64,000 bases of DNA from assembly GCF_016741815.1 (NCBI RefSeq), contig NZ_JAERRJ010000011.1:124001-188000 (forward strand). The letters are read 5' to 3'. Made by a program: the position numbers and the translations under genes. The notes beneath the pieces are model-generated. The model ran no database searches and had not been told where the DNA came from. It was given only the letters and a program-made list of their open reading frames with translations. Position 1 is the first letter of the stretch; the number at the start of each line of letters is the position of its first letter. This document shows positions 60,546 to 64,000 of the stretch, piece by piece. Origin of the DNA: Nocardia acididurans (lineage in GTDB: Bacteria > Actinomycetota > Actinomycetes > Mycobacteriales > Mycobacteriaceae).

Positions 60546-61025
60546 ATGACCGAACACCATGTCGGCACGGTGCCGGCCGAGGTAGGGGACGACGCGCTGG
60601 ACTTCGCGCCCAGCGGCCCGGCGGTGCTGTTCGTGTGCACGCACAACGCGGGACGCTCACAGATGGCGGTGGGGTTCTTCAACCATCTGGTGGGCGACCG
60701 GGCGATCGGGCTCTCCGGTGGCTCGCAACCGGCGGACGAAGTCAATCCGCTGGTGGTGTCGGCCATGGCCGAGCGGGGGATAGATATCGCCGCGGCCTCG
60801 CCGACACAGTGGACCGATGAACTGCTGCAGGCCGCGGACGTGGTCATCGATATGGGTTGCGAGGACACCGATCCGCTCATGTTCGGGCATCGCTTCGAGA
60901 TGTGGCCGCTGCCGGATCCCGCGGATCAGGGTATGGACGAGATCCGGCGGATCCGTGACGACATCGAGCAGCGGGTGCGGCGACTGGTCGTGAATCTCGC
61001 TCTGCCCGTGCGGGATCGGGCCTGA
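60546..61025 (+). CDS. Arsenate reductase, low-molecular-weight phosphatase fold (mycothiol-dependent type)
   Basis: The 159-residue enzyme has the P-loop with nucleophile Cys31 in VLFVCTHNAGRSQMA, then LSGGSQPADEVNPLVVSAMAERGIDIAAASPTQWTDE and VIDMGCEDTDPLMFGHRFEMWPLPDPADQGMDEIRRIRDDIEQRV. This matches actinobacterial ArsC that forms an arseno-mycothiol adduct. ATG 60546 (GGAGAG upstream) fits the family length; ATG 60498 and 60414 are in-frame alternatives. No arsR or arsB is adjacent. Confidence 0.85.
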   Translation: MTEHHVGTVPAEVGDDALDFAPSGPAVLFVCTHNAGRSQMAVGFFNHLVGDRAIGLSGGSQPADEVNPLVVSAMAERGIDIAAASPTQWTDELLQAADVVIDMGCEDTDPLMFGHRFEMWPLPDPADQGMDEIRRIRDDIEQRVRRLVVNLALPVRDRA

Positions 61026-61029
61026 GCGC

Positions 61030-61563
61030 CTACCTCCGCAGCGGGTGGGTGCGCCGCCAGGCGTAGCCCAGGAACACCACCAGGCCGATCAGCGGCAGTG
61101 TGCTCAGCGCCCAGCTCAGCGCCAGCGGCGGACCGGGCTGCTCCAGCACCGCCAGATCGCGCAGCTCGCCGGTGGCCTCGCCCTGCGGGCCGTCGATGGT
61201 GAAGCGGAAGGTCCAGGTGCCCTGCTTCTCCAGCGATCTCACATCCAGGCCCCACACTTCGCGTTTACGCGGGTGCCGGGACAGCGGCTCACCCCTGTAG
61301 GCGCGGCCGTCGGGCTGGATCTGCACCAGCTCACCGGATTTGCCCTCGATGCCCCCGTCCGGTGTGAACGTGAAATCCAGGGATTGCATTGCCCGCAGCG
61401 GCCATTCGCTGAATCCGACGGTGAGAGCGTAGGGCCCCGCCTGCACGTGCTCGGTGTGCACGATGGTGACCGGCTGATAGGCCGCCGCCGTACCGGCCGA
61501 GGCCACCAGCAGTCCGAGCACCGCGAAAAGCGCTGCGGCGACCACGGAAAGACGGGCGATCAT
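61030..61563 (-). CDS. Secreted/membrane-anchored protein, last gene of envelope operon
   Basis: The 177-residue protein has a signal peptide (LFAVLGLLVASAGTAAA-YQ), a beta-rich outer domain (VTIVHTEHVQAGPYALTVGFSEWPLRAMQSLDFTFTPDGGI...GTWTFRFTIDGPQGEATGELRDL) and a C-terminal membrane helix with a basic tail (SWALSTLPLIGLVVFLGYAWRRTHPLRR). The layout resembles CopC/YtkA-like proteins. ATG 61563 overlaps the stop of the upstream membrane-protein gene (ATGA). Confidence 0.7.
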   Translation of the reverse strand: MIARLSVVAAALFAVLGLLVASAGTAAAYQPVTIVHTEHVQAGPYALTVGFSEWPLRAMQSLDFTFTPDGGIEGKSGELVQIQPDGRAYRGEPLSRHPRKREVWGLDVRSLEKQGTWTFRFTIDGPQGEATGELRDLAVLEQPGPPLALSWALSTLPLIGLVVFLGYAWRRTHPLRR

Positions 61564-62696
61564 GCGCGAACCTCCTGGGCGGCAGCGGATTCCGGTGCGG
61601 CCAGGCGCAGCATGCGGCCGAATCCCCAGCCGAGAATGCCGCCGGCGCAACCGAACAGCGTGGCGAACAGGGCGGTGTTCACGATGACCTCCACCACCAG
61701 GGGCCGCGAACCGTAGATGAGATCGGTCTGGAAGGGCGCGCACAGCGCGATCACCGCACCACCGAAACCGCCTGCCAGCGTGGGCAGTACGCGGGCGGTG
61801 GGCCGAGCCCGGCGCAGCAGCAGGTCCAGCGCAAGGCCCAGCGGGATCAGCACCAGCGGAACCAGGGCCGGGGTCACCGGGATCCCGCGCAGGTTGTCGC
61901 GCACCGGCAGGCCGACCGCGTCGGCGTAGACGTGCGCGGCCCACGGCGCGAACCACCAGAACACGCCCTGTACGACACTCGCGGTCATGGCCACCAGGGT
62001 CGCGCCGAAGGCGCGGAATGCCGCACCGGTGACCAGCAGCATGAGCGCCATGAACGCCGTCACCACGGTCGTCCAGCGCACCGTCCCGGCATTGAGCTGC
62101 GAGACCGCCAGCGCGGTCACCGTGCTCGAGACCAGCAGCAGGCCCAGGCTGAGCGGTGTGCCCAGCGCGCCCCAGTGGTGCGCGCGGGCCGAGGCGAAGA
62201 CGATCACCGAGCCCACCGAGGTGAGCGTGCTGGACAGGAACAGGCCGATGTGCGGCGGCGAGTCGATGACCGCGTCGAAGCCGTAGATGGTGTGCCACCA
62301 CAGATCCCACAGCCCGTACAGCAGGAAGGCCGCCGCGCCCAGGCTCGCGACGAGGTATCCGAGCGGCGCGGTGAACGCGCGCCCGAAGACGCCGATACCC
62401 GGCCCGCCCAGTTCCGGATCGACGGCGCGGCCCGCCCGACCGGCCGCCGTGGTGCCGAGAATGACTGCCAGCGCGGTGAATCCGGCGATGGCGGCACTGG
62501 CGTAGATGAACAGATGGGGAACAGTGAAGAAGGTGTCCGGTCCGACATCGGCGTGCCACTGGATGTCCCAGGTCGCGCCGACGGCCCAGATGATGTTGGC
62601 GGCGAACAGGATCGACGCGGGCACCCACGGCTGCACGACGATGTTCGAACGGGCCACCGGGGCGGTGACGCCGTCCCCGGATGCGGTGAGATCCAT
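61560..62696 (-). CDS. Polytopic membrane protein of unknown function
   Basis: The 378-residue protein has about 9 membrane segments. His-rich intramembrane spots include ATWDIQWHADVGPDTFFTVPHLFIYASA, YGLWDLWWHTIYGFDAVIDSPPHIGLFLSS and ASARAHHWGALG, which could bind a metal such as copper. I recognise no named family. It sits between FixH/YtkA-like and CopC-like small proteins, suggesting a metal or cofactor function in the envelope. Confidence 0.65.
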   Translation of the reverse strand: MDLTASGDGVTAPVARSNIVVQPWVPASILFAANIIWAVGATWDIQWHADVGPDTFFTVPHLFIYASAAIAGFTALAVILGTTAAGRAGRAVDPELGGPGIGVFGRAFTAPLGYLVASLGAAAFLLYGLWDLWWHTIYGFDAVIDSPPHIGLFLSSTLTSVGSVIVFASARAHHWGALGTPLSLGLLLVSSTVTALAVSQLNAGTVRWTTVVTAFMALMLLVTGAAFRAFGATLVAMTASVVQGVFWWFAPWAAHVYADAVGLPVRDNLRGIPVTPALVPLVLIPLGLALDLLLRRARPTARVLPTLAGGFGGAVIALCAPFQTDLIYGSRPLVVEVIVNTALFATLFGCAGGILGWGFGRMLRLAAPESAAAQEVRA

Positions 62697-62735
62697 TGCT
62701 GCTCCTGACTTCTCTGTGCGGCCGGTGCCGCGAAC

Positions 62736-63140
62736 TCAGCCGGCCCGAACGGCGAAGGTGGCCCGCCCGGTGCCCGCCGGGCCGGACAGGTCCACCGCGA
62801 TCTCCCACTGGCCGGGCATGGGCAACTCGACCGTCGCGCGATAGCGCCCGACCTCGACGGCGTCGGCGGTGGCCGGTGGCACGGCATGGCCCATCTGCGG
62901 CATGGCGGGCTCGACCACCACCTGCTCCGGTGCGACGGGATTGCCACTGCGGTCGGTGATTTCGAGCTCGACCGGATTGTCACCGGTGCGTGCCGCGCCG
63001 TCGCCGACGGTCATCCGCACCAGGTACGGCCCGGCCGTCATCTGTGGCGCGTCCTTGGTGGCGTTCGGCCACAGCCACCACGCCGCCATCACCGCGATCA
63101 CGGCGAGGGCGACCGCGAGAACCCCTCGTCGCAAGGTCAT
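62736..63140 (-). CDS. FixH/YtkA-like single-span membrane protein
   Basis: The 134-residue protein has an N-terminal membrane helix (VLAVALAVIAVMAAWWLWP) and an outer immunoglobulin-like domain (GPYLVRMTVGD...NPVELEITDRSGNPV...VVEPAMPQMGHAVPPATADAVEVGRYRATVELPMPGQWEIAVDLSG). The AMPQMGHA segment, with Met and His, is the typical YtkA/FixH feature and could bind copper. Its ATG overlaps the upstream gene's stop (ATGA). Confidence 0.75.
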   Translation of the reverse strand: MTLRRGVLAVALAVIAVMAAWWLWPNATKDAPQMTAGPYLVRMTVGDGAARTGDNPVELEITDRSGNPVAPEQVVVEPAMPQMGHAVPPATADAVEVGRYRATVELPMPGQWEIAVDLSGPAGTGRATFAVRAG

Positions 63141-64000
63141 TTCAATCCTTCCGCTCGGACTTCGACCGTGGCGGGCACAGTCAGCACGGAGTATGCGCGT
63201 TCGGCCTGGGCCCAGACCAGGTATCGGCCGGGCTGCGGAAACGTATGGGTGAACGACACATCCGGGCCGTAGGCGGCGACCGTCTCGTCGGGTGCCTGTG
63301 CGCCCGGCGCGGGCGGCGGCGGCATGGCGTGCGCGTGCACCCAGATGGGAGCGGCGGCGGCCGCCGTGCCGGTGGCTGTATCGGCGGGCAGCGGGCCGAC
63401 GGCGATGAGATGGCCGATCATGCCCAGCCAGGGTTGGAGGTCCGCGTTGCCGCCGAAATGCGCTGTGAGAGTGCCGGGTTTGCCCGCGATCAGATCGGTG
63501 GTGGTCACCTCGCCGGTGCCGGTGCCGGTGCCGGTGGTGGTGATGGGGATGGGGGAGGTGGCGGGCGGCGGCGCGCCCGAGCCCGATGTGTCGGCGACCC
63601 GCAGCGCCGAGCGCAGCAGTTGGGTGCCGCCACCCCGGCGCGCGATCTCCGCGGCGAAGGCGTAGTCACCGGATTCGCTGAACGGCAGTCGAACTCGATA
63701 CTCGCCGGGCGCGACCCGGATCGGGTGCCGGTGCCAGAAGCGGCCGGAGGGACCGACCACCATGAGGTGCAGCAGCGCGTCATCGTGCACGAGCAGATCG
63801 TCGACCGGTCTGCCGGTGGCGGCGTCGGTGAGCGACAGCGCGACCTCGGCCCCGTCGCCCCGCACCGTCCAATTCACCGGTGGGCGTGAGTAATCCGTGG
63901 TCAGAGGAAGCTCCCGTTCCGGGTACGGCGTGCCGATATTGCCGGAGGTCGGATCGATCAGCGTGCCCGCGGCGCGGGGTGCGGGAGCCTGGCCGGAGAG
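63137..64000 (-). CDS. YtkA-like repeat protein, 5' end beyond window
   Basis: The frame runs without a stop from 63137 to the right edge (288 codons), so the gene starts outside the window; GTG 63877 is only internal. Two related beta-sandwich units are visible: VALSLTDAATGRPVDDLLVHDDALLHLMVVGPSGRFWHRHPIRVAPGEYRVRLPFSESGDY and LTAHFGGNADLQPWLGMIGHLIAVG...WVHAHAMPPPP...FPQPGRYLVWAQAERA. His-rich HRHP and HAHAM stretches suggest metal binding. A GGTGCC microsatellite at 63515-63532 encodes a Thr-Gly run between the units. Confidence 0.65.
   Translation of the reverse strand, partial: LSGQAPAPRAAGTLIDPTSGNIGTPYPERELPLTTDYSRPPVNWTVRGDGAEVALSLTDAATGRPVDDLLVHDDALLHLMVVGPSGRFWHRHPIRVAPGEYRVRLPFSESGDYAFAAEIARRGGGTQLLRSALRVADTSGSGAPPPATSPIPITTTGTGTGTGEVTTTDLIAGKPGTLTAHFGGNADLQPWLGMIGHLIAVGPLPADTATGTAAAAAPIWVHAHAMPPPPAPGAQAPDETVAAYGPDVSFTHTFPQPGRYLVWAQAERAYSVLTVPATVEVRAEGLK

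Noticed and set aside
63515..63540. GGTGCC microsatellite as a regulatory repeat
   Set aside because: Only three exact copies, inside a coding frame where they encode a Thr-Gly linker; simple low-complexity DNA explains it.

Overview
The window is a dense, roughly 70% GC actinobacterial chromosome segment with short intergenic gaps, many GTG/TTG starts and many 4-bp start/stop overlaps. DUF3558 lipoproteins, an Rv1355c-like ThiF/nitroreductase fusion, an F420-type LLM oxidoreductase, a Ddn-like deazaflavin nitroreductase, a mycothiol-type arsenate reductase and a stand-alone LigD polymerase domain point to Mycobacteriales. Nocardia or a close relative is my best inference. I saw no tRNA, rRNA, insertion sequence, prophage or CRISPR array.

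Left part (1-16.7 kb): the ThiF/nitroreductase fusion, cut by the window edge, is divergent from a MIO-type aromatic amino acid ammonia-lyase/aminomutase coupled to an autoinducer-synthase-like GNAT. Next come a secreted S1 protease, a lipoprotein esterase divergent from a ROK regulator, and an AT-rich gene-free stretch. A tightly overlapped XRE regulator / PLP aminotransferase / compact PntA-like dehydrogenase cassette follows, then an M20 dipeptidase with a YfcC-type permease, two DUF3558 lipoproteins and an LLM oxidoreductase.

Middle part (16.9-44.3 kb): mostly regulator-plus-enzyme or regulator-plus-transporter pairs. These are GntR/MFS, TetR/MDR reductase, LysR/DJ-1 with a LigD polymerase domain, TetR/DHA2 exporter, double-module Lrp/lactate 2-monooxygenase, TetR/3-hydroxyacyl-CoA dehydrogenase, AraC, an SRPBCC-acyl-CoA ligase fusion, two PucR regulators, a FadD-like ligase, secreted lipase and esterase, and a PrsW-like intramembrane protease with a small membrane partner. 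Several divergent gaps hold clear inverted repeats that look like operators.

Right part (44.3-64 kb): the standout is a minus-strand unit made of a GNAT, a fully reducing single-module type I PKS of 2154 residues (KS-AT-DH-ER-KR-ACP) and an alpha-oxoamine synthase overlapping the PKS stop. This organisation predicts release of a reduced polyketide by decarboxylative condensation with an amino acid, giving an N-acetylated 2-amino-3-ketone resembling a sphingoid base. The KS-AT linker carries an in-frame 27-bp G-rich tandem repeat. Beyond it lie a possible MpaB oxygenase remnant, a GNAT, a TetR with an N-terminal Cys4 motif, a Ddn-like protein, an alpha/beta hydrolase, a deacetylase/glycoside-hydrolase divergent pair, a PAP2 membrane phosphatase, ArsC, and a four-gene envelope operon (membrane protein plus FixH/YtkA-like proteins) running off the right edge.
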